Shown here piece after piece: positions 26,486 through 36,401 of a stretch of DNA of 64,000 nucleotides; the first letter of the stretch is position 1; each line of letters opens with the position of its first letter. The stretch covers positions 1,054,001-1,118,000 of the forward strand of contig OZ244224.1 in NCBI GenBank assembly GCA_965217015.1, given 5' to 3'. The translations under genes were made by a program, and so were the position numbers. A model generated the notes under the pieces. The model ran no database searches. It saw nothing but the letters and a program-made list of their open reading frames with translations, and had not been told where the DNA came from. The DNA comes from JAYQKL01 sp038142705. Its GTDB lineage: Bacteria > Pseudomonadota > Alphaproteobacteria > RS24.

Positions 26486-27757
26486 ATGTCATTGGACAAA
26501 TTAAAACAACACGCCATAGATGCAGTCGATAGCTTGGCGCCAGAACTTATCGCGGTAAGCCAAGCCATTCACGCCAAACCTGAATTGGCTTTTGAGGAAT
26601 TTTTTGCGGCTGAAACGCTTTGTGCTGCACTCGAAAAACATGATTTGCCCGTGCAAAAAAACAGCTTTGGCCTAGATACTGCCTTCGTTTGTGAATTTGG
26701 CGATGGCAAGGATAAAGACACACCAACCATTGGCGTGATTTCAGAATATGATGCCCTGCCAGCCATTGGCCATGCCTGCGGTCACAATATTATCGCCGCC
26801 GCAGGTCTTGGCACGGCTTTAGCATTATCAAAAATCCTGCCCCAGCATCAAGGCGCGCTTAACGGCACAATCCGTTATCTTGGTACACCTGGCGAAGAGG
26901 GCGGCGGCGGCAAAGAATATATGGCGCAGGAAAAAGCTTTTGACGGCTTATGCGCTGCAATGATGGTGCATCCGGCAGGGGCGGATTTAATCACCATGCC
27001 GTCTTTGGCGATGACCGAAGTCAAGGTCACTTATCATGGCCGCAACGCACATGCCGCCGGCACCCCGCATGAAGGCATTAACGCACTTGATGCGCTCGTG
27101 ACGGCCTATCAGTCTTTGGCACAATTGCGCCAGCATATTCGCCCGACTGAGAAAATTCATGGGATTTTCACCGAAGCCGGCGACGCGCCCAATATTGTCC
27201 CGCATCGCGCCTCCGGTGTGTTTTATGTGCGTGCCGCTGACGGGCTGGCACTGGCAGATATTAAAAACCGCGTGCATGCCTGTTTAGAAGCTGGCGCGCT
27301 CTCCTCGGGCTGCACAGCAGATATTGAATGGGCCAAAGTTGATTATTTAGAAATCAAAAATAATTGGGATATTGCCCATGCCTATCGCGAAAATGCGGAG
27401 GCGCTTGGGCGCCAGTTCTATCCGATAGAAAACCTCGCCGCCTCAGGCTCAACCGATATGGGCAATGTCAGCCATCGCGTGCCGTCTATTCATCCAATGA
27501 TTGCCTGCGCGCCGCCGGAAGTGACCATTCATCATCCCGATTTCACCCGACACGCGGCCTCGCCTGCGGGCGATAAAGCCGTACTTGATGGCGCCAAAGC
27601 TATGGCCATGACCGCCTTAGATGTATTGATGAATGACCCATTGCGCCAGCGCGCGCAAAATGCCTTTACCGAAACAGCAGAAAGTTCTGCCCAATCTGTT
27701 GCCAATGCATGGCGGGCTGATGGCAATGCGACATTAGGTGGCTGTGGCTGTGCGTGA
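26486..27757 (+). CDS. M20-family amidohydrolase (aminobenzoyl-glutamate hydrolase-like)
   Basis: A 423-residue metallopeptidase. Metal-binding blocks: EYDALPAIGHACGHNI and GTPGEEGGGGKEYM; the lid domain contains GRNAHAAGTPHEGINALDA and the last ligand is in the FTRHAASPAG region. This pattern is of M20D peptidases such as AbgB or N-acyl-amino acid amidohydrolases. The ATG at 26486 is chosen for its GGAGA box; ATGs at 26465 and 26474 are possible. The tail ends in GGCGCA, an unusual Cys-rich end. Substrate unknown. Confidence 0.88.
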   Translation: MSLDKLKQHAIDAVDSLAPELIAVSQAIHAKPELAFEEFFAAETLCAALEKHDLPVQKNSFGLDTAFVCEFGDGKDKDTPTIGVISEYDALPAIGHACGHNIIAAAGLGTALALSKILPQHQGALNGTIRYLGTPGEEGGGGKEYMAQEKAFDGLCAAMMVHPAGADLITMPSLAMTEVKVTYHGRNAHAAGTPHEGINALDALVTAYQSLAQLRQHIRPTEKIHGIFTEAGDAPNIVPHRASGVFYVRAADGLALADIKNRVHACLEAGALSSGCTADIEWAKVDYLEIKNNWDIAHAYRENAEALGRQFYPIENLAASGSTDMGNVSHRVPSIHPMIACAPPEVTIHHPDFTRHAASPAGDKAVLDGAKAMAMTALDVLMNDPLRQRAQNAFTETAESSAQSVANAWRADGNATLGGCGCA

Positions 27758-27821
27758 GCTTGGTCTTGATTGTTTTTGAAACGCAGGATATAGCTTTGGT
27801 GCAAGAGTGAAGGAGCAGGTC

Positions 27822-28052
27822 ATGGCGGAATATGCAAAACCGAAAATTCAAAATGATAAAGGTGTCACAACCATTCGCGTTGGTGTGAAAGAGTTTGAAT
27901 GCATCGGCGCAAGCCAGCCCTATGACCACCCGCATATTTTTCTTGATATGGGCAATGACGATAATATCATCTGCCCCTATTGCTCGACTGTTTTCGAATA
28001 TGATGCCAATTTGCAAGCCAATGAAACAAATCCCGAAGGCTGCGCCTTATAA
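27822..28052 (+). CDS. Zinc-finger domain protein (zf-CHCC, NDUFS6-like)
   Basis: A 76-residue protein with one zinc site built from a Cys in FECIGA, a His in DHPHIFLDMG, and CPYCSTVFEYD. This is the small zf-CHCC family common in Alphaproteobacteria and related to mitochondrial complex I subunit NDUFS6. The start at 27822 has AAGGAG seven bases upstream; the GTG at 27807 is too close to that box. Confidence 0.88.
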   Translation: MAEYAKPKIQNDKGVTTIRVGVKEFECIGASQPYDHPHIFLDMGNDDNIICPYCSTVFEYDANLQANETNPEGCAL

Positions 28053-28183
28053 GTTAGGGATATGCGCAGCTTTTGAAATGACAGAGCTTCTGGCTTGCTG
28101 CAATTGACTTGCCTATTTCGACCAATTCACCCTAAACTGCTGTGCAAGGACTAAAAGCCAAAAATATTTTAGAGGGCACATAA

Positions 28184-29230
28184 TTGGCACGCGTCAAAAA
28201 TCTAGCAGCAAAAACAGCTAAAAAATGGTTTGTCAGAATATTTGTAAGCTTTCTGACTGCTTTTGTCGTTCTGACTGTGAGCGGTTTATTTGCGATGACT
28301 ATTTTCACGGTTCCAGACAAACCACGCGATGAAATAATTGCAAAATATACGGACGATGAGTCAATTTTTCTGCCCGCGCCGCAACGCAAAACAATCCATG
28401 TGAAAGATGAAGGCCAAGCGGACGGGCCTGTGCTTGTGTTGATTCACGGCTCAAATGCTTCTTTGCATAGCTGGGATATGTGGACGCAAATTCTTAAAAA
28501 TCGCTATCGTGTTATCCGCCTTGATTTACCTGGACATGGCGTAACTGGCCCCATACCGTCTGACGATTACACCATCGCCGCTATGGCCGATACAGTGCGA
28601 GATGTTTTGCGCCTGATGAAAATTGATAAGGCCATATTGGTCGGCAGCTCAATGGGTGGCGCGGTGTCTTTACGCCTGACGCTTGACCAGCCTGACATGG
28701 TTCAGGGCCTGATTTTAATCGGCTCGTCAGGATTAAAATTTGACCAAAATGATACCCCCCCACTTGCCTTTCGGTTAATGAATATGCCGCTCATATCAAA
28801 TTTAACGCGCTATATCACGCCCTATAATTTGATAAGAAGCACCGCGCAAGACGCTTATGGTGAGGGATACCCAGTGTCATCGCAAATGGTGGACCGCTAT
28901 TATGAGTTATTGCTTTATGCTGGCAATCGGCGTGCCTCGGCTCTGCGTATCCAGCAACAAGCGCAGGAAGAGGCGCTTGATGTGCGACTGGCCAATATTG
29001 AAAAACCCACACTTTTGCTGTGGGGGGAAGAGGATAGTTTTGTCCCTGTCAAATATGGGCGGCGCATGAATGCTTATATTTTGACCTCAACATTGGTGAC
29101 CTATCCCAATGTCGGGCATTTGCCGATGGAAACTGAACCGCTTATCACCGCCGATGCAGCGGATAAATTTATCCGAGAAGAAATTTTAAAAACCAGCCCA
29201 AAAAGCGACTCATCAACCGCTGCAAAATGA
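28184..29230 (+). CDS. Alpha/beta hydrolase, membrane-anchored
   Basis: A 348-residue hydrolase starting at a TTG eight bases after AGAGGG. One N-terminal membrane segment (FVSFLTAFVVLTVSGLFAM) anchors or exports it. The hydrolase fold shows VLIHGSNASLHSWDMW (oxyanion HG), nucleophile VGSSMGGAVSLRL (G-x-S-x-G), acid LLWGEEDSFVP and His VGHLPMETEP. Substrate unknown; resembles the MhpC/BphD-like set used for esters and C-C bonds. Confidence 0.88.
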   Translation: MARVKNLAAKTAKKWFVRIFVSFLTAFVVLTVSGLFAMTIFTVPDKPRDEIIAKYTDDESIFLPAPQRKTIHVKDEGQADGPVLVLIHGSNASLHSWDMWTQILKNRYRVIRLDLPGHGVTGPIPSDDYTIAAMADTVRDVLRLMKIDKAILVGSSMGGAVSLRLTLDQPDMVQGLILIGSSGLKFDQNDTPPLAFRLMNMPLISNLTRYITPYNLIRSTAQDAYGEGYPVSSQMVDRYYELLLYAGNRRASALRIQQQAQEEALDVRLANIEKPTLLLWGEEDSFVPVKYGRRMNAYILTSTLVTYPNVGHLPMETEPLITADAADKFIREEILKTSPKSDSSTAAK

Positions 29231-29278
29231 TAAAGCCAGCGGCCATAATTTAAGAAAATAGTTTTTTGGAAAACAAAG

Positions 29279-29365
29279 TGGTGGCCCCCGCCGGACTTGA
29301 ACCGGCACTCCGCTAACGGACGAAGATTTTAAGTCTCCTGCGTCTACCAATTCCGCCAGGGGGCC
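29279..29365 (-). tRNA. tRNA-Leu (anticodon UAA)
   Basis: An 87-base class II tRNA. Acceptor arms GGCCCCC and GGGGGCC pair, discriminator A, encoded CCA. The anticodon arm GAGACTTAAAATCTTC carries TAA; the long variable arm (CGTCCGTTAGCGGAG) and the T arm GCCGGTTCAAGTCCGGC fit Leu. Confidence 0.95.
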
Positions 29366-29488
29366 ATAATTGGTTGCGTTGCATTCCTATAGCAAATCAA
29401 ATTGATTTTCTAAAGCCCCAAAAGTGATATTCTAAAAAAAAACAACTTCATGTGGTGAAAAATATTTTTTTCATGGTAAATAGCAGTC

Positions 29489-30319
29489 ATGAATTACATT
29501 GATGCCAAAAATGCGCCGCTCGTAAATACGGGACAAATTAAACTTCATGGGCCTGAAGCTTTTGAGGCCATGCGTGTTGTTGGGCGTATGGCAGCGCAAT
29601 GTATTGATATGCTGCATCCACATGTGCGCGCTGGCGTGACAACAAATGCGCTCGATAAGCTGGCATATGAATTTATTCTCGACCACGGCGCCGCACCGGC
29701 CCCACTTAATTATCGCGGTTTCACAAAATCCATTTGCACTTCTTTAAATCATATTGTCTGTCATGGCATACCTGGCGAGCGGGTGCTGAAAGAAGGCGAT
29801 ATTGTGAATATTGATGTCACCTTGATTTATGATGGCTGGCATGGCGACCATAGCCGCATGTTTGCGATTGGCGAGGTGCCGGTTCGGGCCAAACGCCTAA
29901 TGGATGTGACTTATGCCTCGATGATGGCAGGTATTGAGGCGGTTAAACCAGGTGTATGCCTCGGCGATATTGGTCATGCGATACAGACCCTAGCAGAAGC
30001 CGAACGCATGGCGGTTGTGCGCGATTTTTGCGGGCATGGCTTGGGGCAAATTTTTCATGATGCGCCCAATATTTTGCATTATGGTCGAGAGGGTGAAGGG
30101 GTTGCCTTAAAAGAAGGTATGATTTTTACCATTGAGCCAATGCTCAATCTCGGCAAACCAAGTGTAAAAATTTTGTCAGATGGCTGGACAGCGGTCACGC
30201 GAGATCGCTCACTCTCTGCTCAATATGAACATTCGATTGGCGTCACCGCCACAGGCTATGAAATATTCACGCAATCAGAAATAGGATTAGAGGAACCACA
30301 TAAAAACCCCTCCCCGTAA
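29489..30319 (+). CDS. map: Methionine aminopeptidase, type I
   Basis: Removes the N-terminal methionine of new proteins. The 276-residue enzyme has HIVCHGIPGERVLKEGDIVNIDVTL (first Asp ligand), GWHGDHSRMF (second Asp), FCGHGLGQIFHDAPNILHYG (His ligand) and FTIEPMLNLG (Glu ligand), with the last Glu in SAQYEHSIGVT. Length is normal for type I. radC follows 11 bases downstream on the same strand. Confidence 0.95.
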   Translation: MNYIDAKNAPLVNTGQIKLHGPEAFEAMRVVGRMAAQCIDMLHPHVRAGVTTNALDKLAYEFILDHGAAPAPLNYRGFTKSICTSLNHIVCHGIPGERVLKEGDIVNIDVTLIYDGWHGDHSRMFAIGEVPVRAKRLMDVTYASMMAGIEAVKPGVCLGDIGHAIQTLAEAERMAVVRDFCGHGLGQIFHDAPNILHYGREGEGVALKEGMIFTIEPMLNLGKPSVKILSDGWTAVTRDRSLSAQYEHSIGVTATGYEIFTQSEIGLEEPHKNPSP

Positions 30320-30330
30320 TCGGACACAAC

Positions 30331-31035
30331 ATGACGCAGAACAAAAAGAATAAAGTCAGCGACAAACATCACCAAAGCGGTCATAGGCAAAGACTGAAAC
30401 AACGCTTTATGGAAAACGGTAAAGCAGCATTAGCGGATTATGAATTGCTAGAAATGCTGTTATTTTATAGCCATGCCCAACGCGACACCAAACCCATTGC
30501 CAAAGAGTTGATAAAAGAGTTTGGCAATTTGTCGGGCGTTTTTGGCGCCACGCCAGAAAAACTAAAAACAGTGGACGGGGTTGGTGAGCGCACTATCCAG
30601 CTATTGAAGCTTGTGGAAGCACTTGCGCAACATGTTGGGCAAAGCAAAATAATGAACCGCGATATTTTCTCATCTTGGGAAGATTTGAAAAATTATTGCC
30701 GCAGTACAATGGCCGAGCGCGATATTGAAGAATTTCGGGTGATTTTTCTCAATCGCAAAAATGCCATTATTGCCGATGAAAAGCTGTCAGAAGGCACAAT
30801 AGACCACACCCCTGTTTATCCGCGTGAGATTTTACGCAAAGCGATTATGCATAACGCCTCTGGCATTGTAATCGCCCATAATCACCCAAGCGGCGACCCC
30901 AAGCCATCGCAAGCTGATATTGATATGACCAATCAAATTAAAAAGATTTGTGGCGGGCTTGGGATTGTGCTGCATGACCATTTGGTCATTGGGCGGGGAG
31001 AGGTGGTCAGCTTTAAGAGTTTGAACTTGCTTTGA
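30331..31035 (+). CDS. radC: RadC family JAB1/MPN-type protein
   Basis: A 234-residue protein with an N-terminal helix-hairpin-helix part (FGATPEKLKTVDGVGERTIQLLKL) and a C-terminal JAMM metalloprotease-like domain with HNHPSGDPKPSQADIDMT. The family is historically called a DNA repair protein, but its biochemical role is not settled. Located in a probable unit with map. Confidence 0.93.
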   Translation: MTQNKKNKVSDKHHQSGHRQRLKQRFMENGKAALADYELLEMLLFYSHAQRDTKPIAKELIKEFGNLSGVFGATPEKLKTVDGVGERTIQLLKLVEALAQHVGQSKIMNRDIFSSWEDLKNYCRSTMAERDIEEFRVIFLNRKNAIIADEKLSEGTIDHTPVYPREILRKAIMHNASGIVIAHNHPSGDPKPSQADIDMTNQIKKICGGLGIVLHDHLVIGRGEVVSFKSLNLL

Positions 31036-31070
31036 GAGGTGAAAAAAGCTTAACAAACTGGCTTCTTATA

Positions 31071-31099
31071 TTGAGAATCTTGGCATTTTCGGCTATACC
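31071..31099 (+). promoter_or_regulatory. Candidate promoter of the purine gene block
   Basis: TTGAGA (31071-31076), a 17-base spacer and TATACC (31094-31099) lie 20 bases before the purB start, with a GGAGAG ribosome-binding site between. Confidence 0.5.
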
Positions 31100-31119
31100 G
31101 ACGCTGCAGGAGAGATTTT

Positions 31120-32418
31120 ATGATTCCAAGATATACACGACCCGAAATGGCGGCCATTTGGACGCCCGAAAGCCGCTTTGGTATTTGGCTGGATATTGAA
31201 ACCCACGCAATGGACGCAATGGCCGAACTTGGGATTGTGCCCAAAGAAGCTGCCCAAAAAGTGCGGGAAAAAGGCGGGTTTGATGTTGACCGCATTGATG
31301 AAATTGAACGCGAAGTCAAACATGATGTCATCGCGTTTTTGACCAGCCTTTCTGAGCATGTTGGGCCCGAGGCGCGGTTTGTGCATCAGGGCATGACCTC
31401 ATCAGATGTTTTAGATACATGCCTTAATGTACAACTTGTGCGTGCAGCTGATTTACTGTTGCAAGATATGGACGCGCTGCTGGCGGCGATTAAAAAACGG
31501 GCTTATGAACATAAAGACTCAGTCACCATTGGGCGCAGTCATGGGATACATGCGGAGCCAACAACTTTTGGCCTTAAAATGGCGCAAGCTTATGCTGAAT
31601 TTGACCGCAACCGGTCACGCTTGCTGGCCGCGCGCGCAGAAATCGCCACTTGTGCCATTTCTGGCGCGGTTGGCACATTTGCCAATATTGACCCGTCTAT
31701 TGAACACCATGTCGCTGATAAAATGGGGCTGGCGGTTGAGCCAGTTTCAACGCAGGTGATACCGCGTGACCGCCACGCCATGTTCTTTTCGGTTTTGGGC
31801 GTGATTGCTTCGTCAATTGAGCGGGTTGCAGTTGAGGTGCGCCATTTGCAGCGCACAGAGGTGCTTGAAGCTGAAGAATATTTCTCTGAAGGCCAAAAAG
31901 GGTCTTCAGCTATGCCGCATAAGCGCAATCCGGTCCTGACCGAAAACCTGACGGGTCTTGCCCGCTTAGTGCGCGGCATGGCGCTGCCTGCTATGGAAAA
32001 TGTCGCCTTGTGGCATGAGCGCGATATTTCACACAGCTCTGTCGAGCGCATGATTGGGCCAGATGCAACAGTGACGCTTGATTTCGCACTTGTGCGCCTG
32101 ACAAATGTGATAGAGAATTTACTGGTCTATCCAGAGCGTATGCAGGCCAATATGGACAAGCTTGGCGGGCTTATTCACTCGCAACGCGTTCTCTTAGCGC
32201 TGACGCAGGCTGGGGTTAGCCGTGAGGACGCTTATCGCTTGGTGCAGCGCAACGCTATGCCCGTCTGGCGTGGCGAGGGCGTGTTCCTTGATTTATTAAA
32301 AGCCGATGAAGAAGTGCGCGCCGCTCTGTCAGAGACTGAGTTAGAGAACCTGTTTGATTTGGGTTATCACCTCAAACATGTGGATACAATTTTTGCGCGT
32401 GTTTTTGGCGAAAAATAA
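31120..32418 (+). CDS. purB: Adenylosuccinate lyase
   Basis: PurB cleaves SAICAR to AICAR and adenylosuccinate to AMP. The 432-residue protein carries the fumarase/lyase superfamily signature GSSAMPHKRNP (near 267-277), HVGPEARFVHQGMTSSDVLDT (catalytic TS region) and SHGIHAEPTTFG (catalytic His). It opens a purine block purB-purC-purS-purQ-purL on the plus strand. Confidence 0.96.
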   Translation: MIPRYTRPEMAAIWTPESRFGIWLDIETHAMDAMAELGIVPKEAAQKVREKGGFDVDRIDEIEREVKHDVIAFLTSLSEHVGPEARFVHQGMTSSDVLDTCLNVQLVRAADLLLQDMDALLAAIKKRAYEHKDSVTIGRSHGIHAEPTTFGLKMAQAYAEFDRNRSRLLAARAEIATCAISGAVGTFANIDPSIEHHVADKMGLAVEPVSTQVIPRDRHAMFFSVLGVIASSIERVAVEVRHLQRTEVLEAEEYFSEGQKGSSAMPHKRNPVLTENLTGLARLVRGMALPAMENVALWHERDISHSSVERMIGPDATVTLDFALVRLTNVIENLLVYPERMQANMDKLGGLIHSQRVLLALTQAGVSREDAYRLVQRNAMPVWRGEGVFLDLLKADEEVRAALSETELENLFDLGYHLKHVDTIFARVFGEK

Positions 32419-32459
32419 GTGCGAGTCACTTTAAGCTGTAATGATTGAAGGAGTGGAAT

Positions 32460-33197
32460 ATGGCCACGCGTAAAAAAATCTATGATGGCAAAGCCAAGAC
32501 CCTTTATAAAGGCCCTGAAGCAGGCTTGCTCATTCAGCATTTCAAGGACGATGCGACAGCTTTTAACGCCGAAAAACACGATATTATTGACGGCAAGGGT
32601 GTGTTGAACCAGCGCATTTCTGAATATATTTTTATCCGCCTTGAGCAGCTTGGTATTCCAACACATTTTATCAAAACCCTAAATATGCGCGAACAACTCA
32701 TTCGCGAAGTTGAGATTGTGCCGATAGAGGTTGTTGTGCGCAATGTGGCTGCGGGGTCTATTTCAAAGAGACTAGGCCTGCCAGAGGGGGAGATTTTACC
32801 CCGCACGATTGTTGAGTTTTATTATAAAGATGACGCGCTGGGCGACCCGATGATTGCGCCAGAGCATATCACGGCATTTGGCTGGGCAAGTGACGCCGAG
32901 CTGGAAGAAATGACCGCACTTTCATTGCGGGTAAATGATTTTATGAGCGGCATGTTTCAGGCCTGCAATATTCGGTTGATTGATTTTAAGCTCGAATTTG
33001 GCCGCCTTGAGACCGAAGACGGGCATCAAATTGTGCTGGCTGATGAAATCAGTCCAGATAATTGCCGCCTTTGGGACAGTGAAACAGATGAAAAACTCGA
33101 TAAAGACCGCTTCCGCCGCGATATGGGTGGCATGGTCGATGCCTATCAAGAAGTGGCCTCGCGGCTGGGGCTATTAAGCGCAAAAAATGATGAATGA
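32460..33197 (+). CDS. purC: SAICAR synthase
   Basis: PurC joins CAIR with aspartate to form SAICAR. The 245-residue protein shows YDGKAKTLYKG (nucleotide-binding start), VPIEVVVRNVAAGSISKRLG and FKLEFGR ... LADEISPDNCRLWD, the two PROSITE-type signatures. The ATG at 32460 has GAAGGAG just upstream; the in-frame TTG at 32445 overlaps that box and is rejected. Confidence 0.95.
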   Translation: MATRKKIYDGKAKTLYKGPEAGLLIQHFKDDATAFNAEKHDIIDGKGVLNQRISEYIFIRLEQLGIPTHFIKTLNMREQLIREVEIVPIEVVVRNVAAGSISKRLGLPEGEILPRTIVEFYYKDDALGDPMIAPEHITAFGWASDAELEEMTALSLRVNDFMSGMFQACNIRLIDFKLEFGRLETEDGHQIVLADEISPDNCRLWDSETDEKLDKDRFRRDMGGMVDAYQEVASRLGLLSAKNDE

Positions 33198-33210
33198 GAT
33201 CAGGAAAATG

Positions 33211-33459
33211 ATGAAAGCAACGATTAAAATTAGATTAAAAAATGGGGTGCTTGACCCACAAGGTAAAGCCATTGAAAACGCTCTCACCCAGCTTGATTTT
33301 CAAGGTGTTGACAATGTGCGGCAGGGTAAATTGATTGAGGTCGAGCTGACCGAAACCGATGAACAAGTCGCCAAAGCGCAATTAATGCAAATGTGCGAAA
33401 AATTGCTGGCCAATACGGTGATTGAAAATTACGACATTGAAATTGAAACGGCGTCATAA
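33211..33459 (+). CDS. purS: FGAM synthase subunit PurS
   Basis: A small subunit (about 82 residues) of the three-part phosphoribosylformylglycinamidine synthase, which bridges PurQ and PurL. Family features: MKATIKIRLKNGVLDPQGKA and VRQGKLIEVEL, and MCEKLLANTVIENYDIEI at the end. The start is put at 33211 from alignment habit and the AGGAAA box; ATG at 33208 and an upstream frame to 33187 are alternatives. purQ begins two bases after its stop. Confidence 0.93.
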   Translation: MKATIKIRLKNGVLDPQGKAIENALTQLDFQGVDNVRQGKLIEVELTETDEQVAKAQLMQMCEKLLANTVIENYDIEIETAS

Positions 33460-33461
33460 GA

Positions 33462-34130
33462 ATGAAAGCTGCGGTTATTGTATTTCCAGGTTCAAATTGC
33501 GACAGAGATGTTGCTGTTTGCCTTGAGGCGGCATCGGGGCAAAAACCCTATATGGTCTGGCATGGCGATAACGCCTTACCTGATTGCGATGTGATTGTTT
33601 TGCCAGGTGGTTTTTCTTACGGGGATTATTTGCGTTGCGGGTCAATGGCCGCCAATAGCCCGATTATGGCTGAAATTGTTAAGCGGGCGGGGCAAGGCGT
33701 GCCGGTGATTGGCATTTGCAATGGCTTTCAGGTGCTGACCGAGTGTGGCTTGCTGCCGGGCGTGCTGATACGCAATAAAGGGTTGAATTTTGTCTGCCGC
33801 GATACCCGCCTGATTGTAGAGCGCGCAGCTGCTCCGTTCACCAACCAATACAAACAAGGCGACGAAATCACTATTCCTGTCGCGCATAATGAAGGCAATT
33901 ATTTTGCTGATGACGAGACACTCAAACGGCTTGAGGGTGAGGGCCAAATTGCGTTTCGATATGCGCCAGATGACAACCCTAACGGCTCTTGCCTTGATAT
34001 TGCTGGCATTGTGAACCAGAACGGCAATGTGCTGGGCATGATGCCGCACCCGGAGAGATTTGCAGAGGCAGCGCTTGGTGGCACAGACGGCAAAGCAATT
34101 TTTGATAGCCTTGTGGAGTTTGCGTCATGA
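33462..34130 (+). CDS. purQ: FGAM synthase glutaminase subunit PurQ
   Basis: The glutamine amidotransferase subunit that supplies ammonia to PurL. The 222-residue class I GATase has PGGFSYGDYLRCG, nucleophile GICNGFQVLTECGLLPG (Cys near 86) and GMMPHPERFAE (His and Glu of the triad). It overlaps purL by four bases (ATGA at 34127-34130). Confidence 0.96.
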   Translation: MKAAVIVFPGSNCDRDVAVCLEAASGQKPYMVWHGDNALPDCDVIVLPGGFSYGDYLRCGSMAANSPIMAEIVKRAGQGVPVIGICNGFQVLTECGLLPGVLIRNKGLNFVCRDTRLIVERAAAPFTNQYKQGDEITIPVAHNEGNYFADDETLKRLEGEGQIAFRYAPDDNPNGSCLDIAGIVNQNGNVLGMMPHPERFAEAALGGTDGKAIFDSLVEFAS

Positions 34131-36364
34131 GTGAGTTGATGAAAGAAAAAGTTGATAATGTGAATGATACGCCCGTCACTGACGAGATTGTTGCTGAACA
34201 TGGCCTGACCGCAGAAGAATATGAGCTGATTGTCGCACATATGGGGCGCGCCCCCAATATGACAGAACTCGGGGTATTTTCAGTCATGTGGTCGGAGCAT
34301 TGCTCGTATAAATCATCTCGTAAATTCTTAAGCCAATTGCCGGTCACAGGCGAGCAGGTGATACAAGGGCCCGGTGAAAATGCTGGCGTGATAGATATTG
34401 GCGACGGCGATGCGGCGGTGTTTAAGATGGAAAGCCATAACCACCCGTCATTTATTGAACCCTATCAGGGCGCGGCGACAGGCGTTGGTGGGATTATGCG
34501 CGATGTCTTTACCATGGGCGCACGCCCGGTTGCTAATCTTAACGCCCTGCGCTTTGGTAACCCTAATCACCCAAAAACCAAGCATTTGGTTGCTGGCGTT
34601 GTGTCGGGTATTGGCGGCTATGGCAATTGCATTGGTGTGCCAACTGTCGGCGGTGAAGTGAACTTTGATGACAGCTATAATGGCAATATTCTGGTGAATG
34701 CCATGTGTGTTGGCCTCGCTAAATCTGACAAAATCTTTTACGCCAAAGCCACGGGCATTGGTAACCCTGTTGTTTATGTTGGCTCAAAAACAGGCCGAGA
34801 TGGGATTCATGGTGCGACGATGGCATCGGCGGAATTTGATGATGATTCCGAAGAAAAACGCCCAACTGTTCAGGTTGGCGACCCGTTTACTGAAAAGCTT
34901 TTGCTTGAAGCATGTATGGAACTCATGTCATCTGATGCGATTATCGGGATTCAGGATATGGGCGCGGCGGGCCTCACCTCATCGTCAGTGGAAATGGCCG
35001 ATAAAGGCGATGTTGGGATTGAGCTTGACCTTGATAAAGTGCCTTGTCGTGAAACCGCAATGACAGCCTATGAAATGCTTTTATCTGAAAGCCAGGAACG
35101 CATGCTGATGGTGTTAAAACCAGGCCGCGAGGCTGAGGCTGAAGAGATTTTCAAACGCTGGGGCTTGGATTTTGCCGTGATTGGGAAGCTGACCGATACA
35201 GGCCGTATGGTGGTGCATTATGAGGGCGAGATTAAAGCCGATATGCCGATTAAGCCACTGGCTGATGGCGCACCGGCTTATGAACGACCCTATGTCGCAA
35301 CCCCTGCGCGTGAAGTCATTATGGCGGCTGACATTGACGCCCCGACTGACTGGGCCGCGAGCCTGAGCCAACTCATTGGCAGCCCTGAACTCGCTTCACG
35401 GCGCTGGGTGTGGGAGCAATATGACCATATGGTGATGGGCGACACAGTGGCACGCCCGGGTGGCGATGCAGCGATTGTGCGTGTGCACGGCAGCAATAAG
35501 GGGTTGGCAGTCAGCGCTGATGTAACCCCCCGCTATTGCTTTGCGGACCCGATAGAGGGTGGCAAGCAAGCAGTTGCTGAAACCTATCGCAATATTACGG
35601 CGGCGGGCGGGTTGCCACTTGCCATCACCAATTGCCTTAATTTTGGCAATCCAGAACGGCCCGAAATTATGGGACAATTTGTCGGCTGCCTTGAAGGCAT
35701 GGGCATGGCCGGGCGCGCATTGGATTACCCTGTCGTTTCGGGCAATGTCTCGCTTTACAATGAAACCAATGGCGCGGGGATTTTCCCGACACCTGCGATT
35801 GGCGGCGTTGGCGTTATCAAAGACCTAAATCATCGCGCAGATGCTTGTTTTAAGGCCGAGGGTGCGCGGGTTTTTGTGATTGGAGAAACCAAAGGGCATT
35901 TGGGCTGTTCGCTTTATTTGCGTGATATTATAGGGCGCAAAAGCACTGAACTTGGCGCCCCGCCCCCAGTCGATTTGGAACAGGAAAAAGCCCATGCGCA
36001 TTTTGTGCGCTCAATGATAAGCGCTGGCCTGCTCACCACCGTGCATGATGTCTCTGATGGTGGGCTGTTGATTGCGGTCACAGAAATGGCCATGTCTGGC
36101 AAGGTTGGGGTGTCCCTGCAAACACCAGATATTGACCAGCCACATGGTTATTGGTTCGGCGAGGACCAAGGGCGTTATGTTGTCGCAATTGATGCAGATA
36201 AAGCCAGCGAACTTATTGAAAAAGCAGAACAATCTGGCATTTTCCTTCAAGAAATCGGAAAAACCGGCGGCGATGAGTTGACTTTGGACACTAAGATACG
36301 CATATCTATAGAAGAACTGGCACAGACACATGAAGGCTGGTTCCCGAATTATATGAGCGCATAA
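34127..36364 (+). CDS. purL: FGAM synthase subunit PurL (small type)
   Basis: The 745-residue ATP-dependent synthetase subunit that converts FGAR and ammonia to FGAM, working with PurS and PurQ. Signatures include MWSEHCSYKSSRKFL, GPGENAGVIDIGDGDAAVFK, SHNHPSFIEPYQGAATGVGG, and in the second half GGDAAIVRVHG and TVHDVSDGGLLIAVTEMA. Length matches the small (Gram-positive/alphaproteobacterial) PurL rather than the 1300-residue fused enzyme. Confidence 0.96.
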   Translation: MSELMKEKVDNVNDTPVTDEIVAEHGLTAEEYELIVAHMGRAPNMTELGVFSVMWSEHCSYKSSRKFLSQLPVTGEQVIQGPGENAGVIDIGDGDAAVFKMESHNHPSFIEPYQGAATGVGGIMRDVFTMGARPVANLNALRFGNPNHPKTKHLVAGVVSGIGGYGNCIGVPTVGGEVNFDDSYNGNILVNAMCVGLAKSDKIFYAKATGIGNPVVYVGSKTGRDGIHGATMASAEFDDDSEEKRPTVQVGDPFTEKLLLEACMELMSSDAIIGIQDMGAAGLTSSSVEMADKGDVGIELDLDKVPCRETAMTAYEMLLSESQERMLMVLKPGREAEAEEIFKRWGLDFAVIGKLTDTGRMVVHYEGEIKADMPIKPLADGAPAYERPYVATPAREVIMAADIDAPTDWAASLSQLIGSPELASRRWVWEQYDHMVMGDTVARPGGDAAIVRVHGSNKGLAVSADVTPRYCFADPIEGGKQAVAETYRNITAAGGLPLAITNCLNFGNPERPEIMGQFVGCLEGMGMAGRALDYPVVSGNVSLYNETNGAGIFPTPAIGGVGVIKDLNHRADACFKAEGARVFVIGETKGHLGCSLYLRDIIGRKSTELGAPPPVDLEQEKAHAHFVRSMISAGLLTTVHDVSDGGLLIAVTEMAMSGKVGVSLQTPDIDQPHGYWFGEDQGRYVVAIDADKASELIEKAEQSGIFLQEIGKTGGDELTLDTKIRISIEELAQTHEGWFPNYMSA

Positions 36365-36401
36365 CTGGAACGCAAAGCTCAAACCAAAAGGTTGAACGAA
36401 C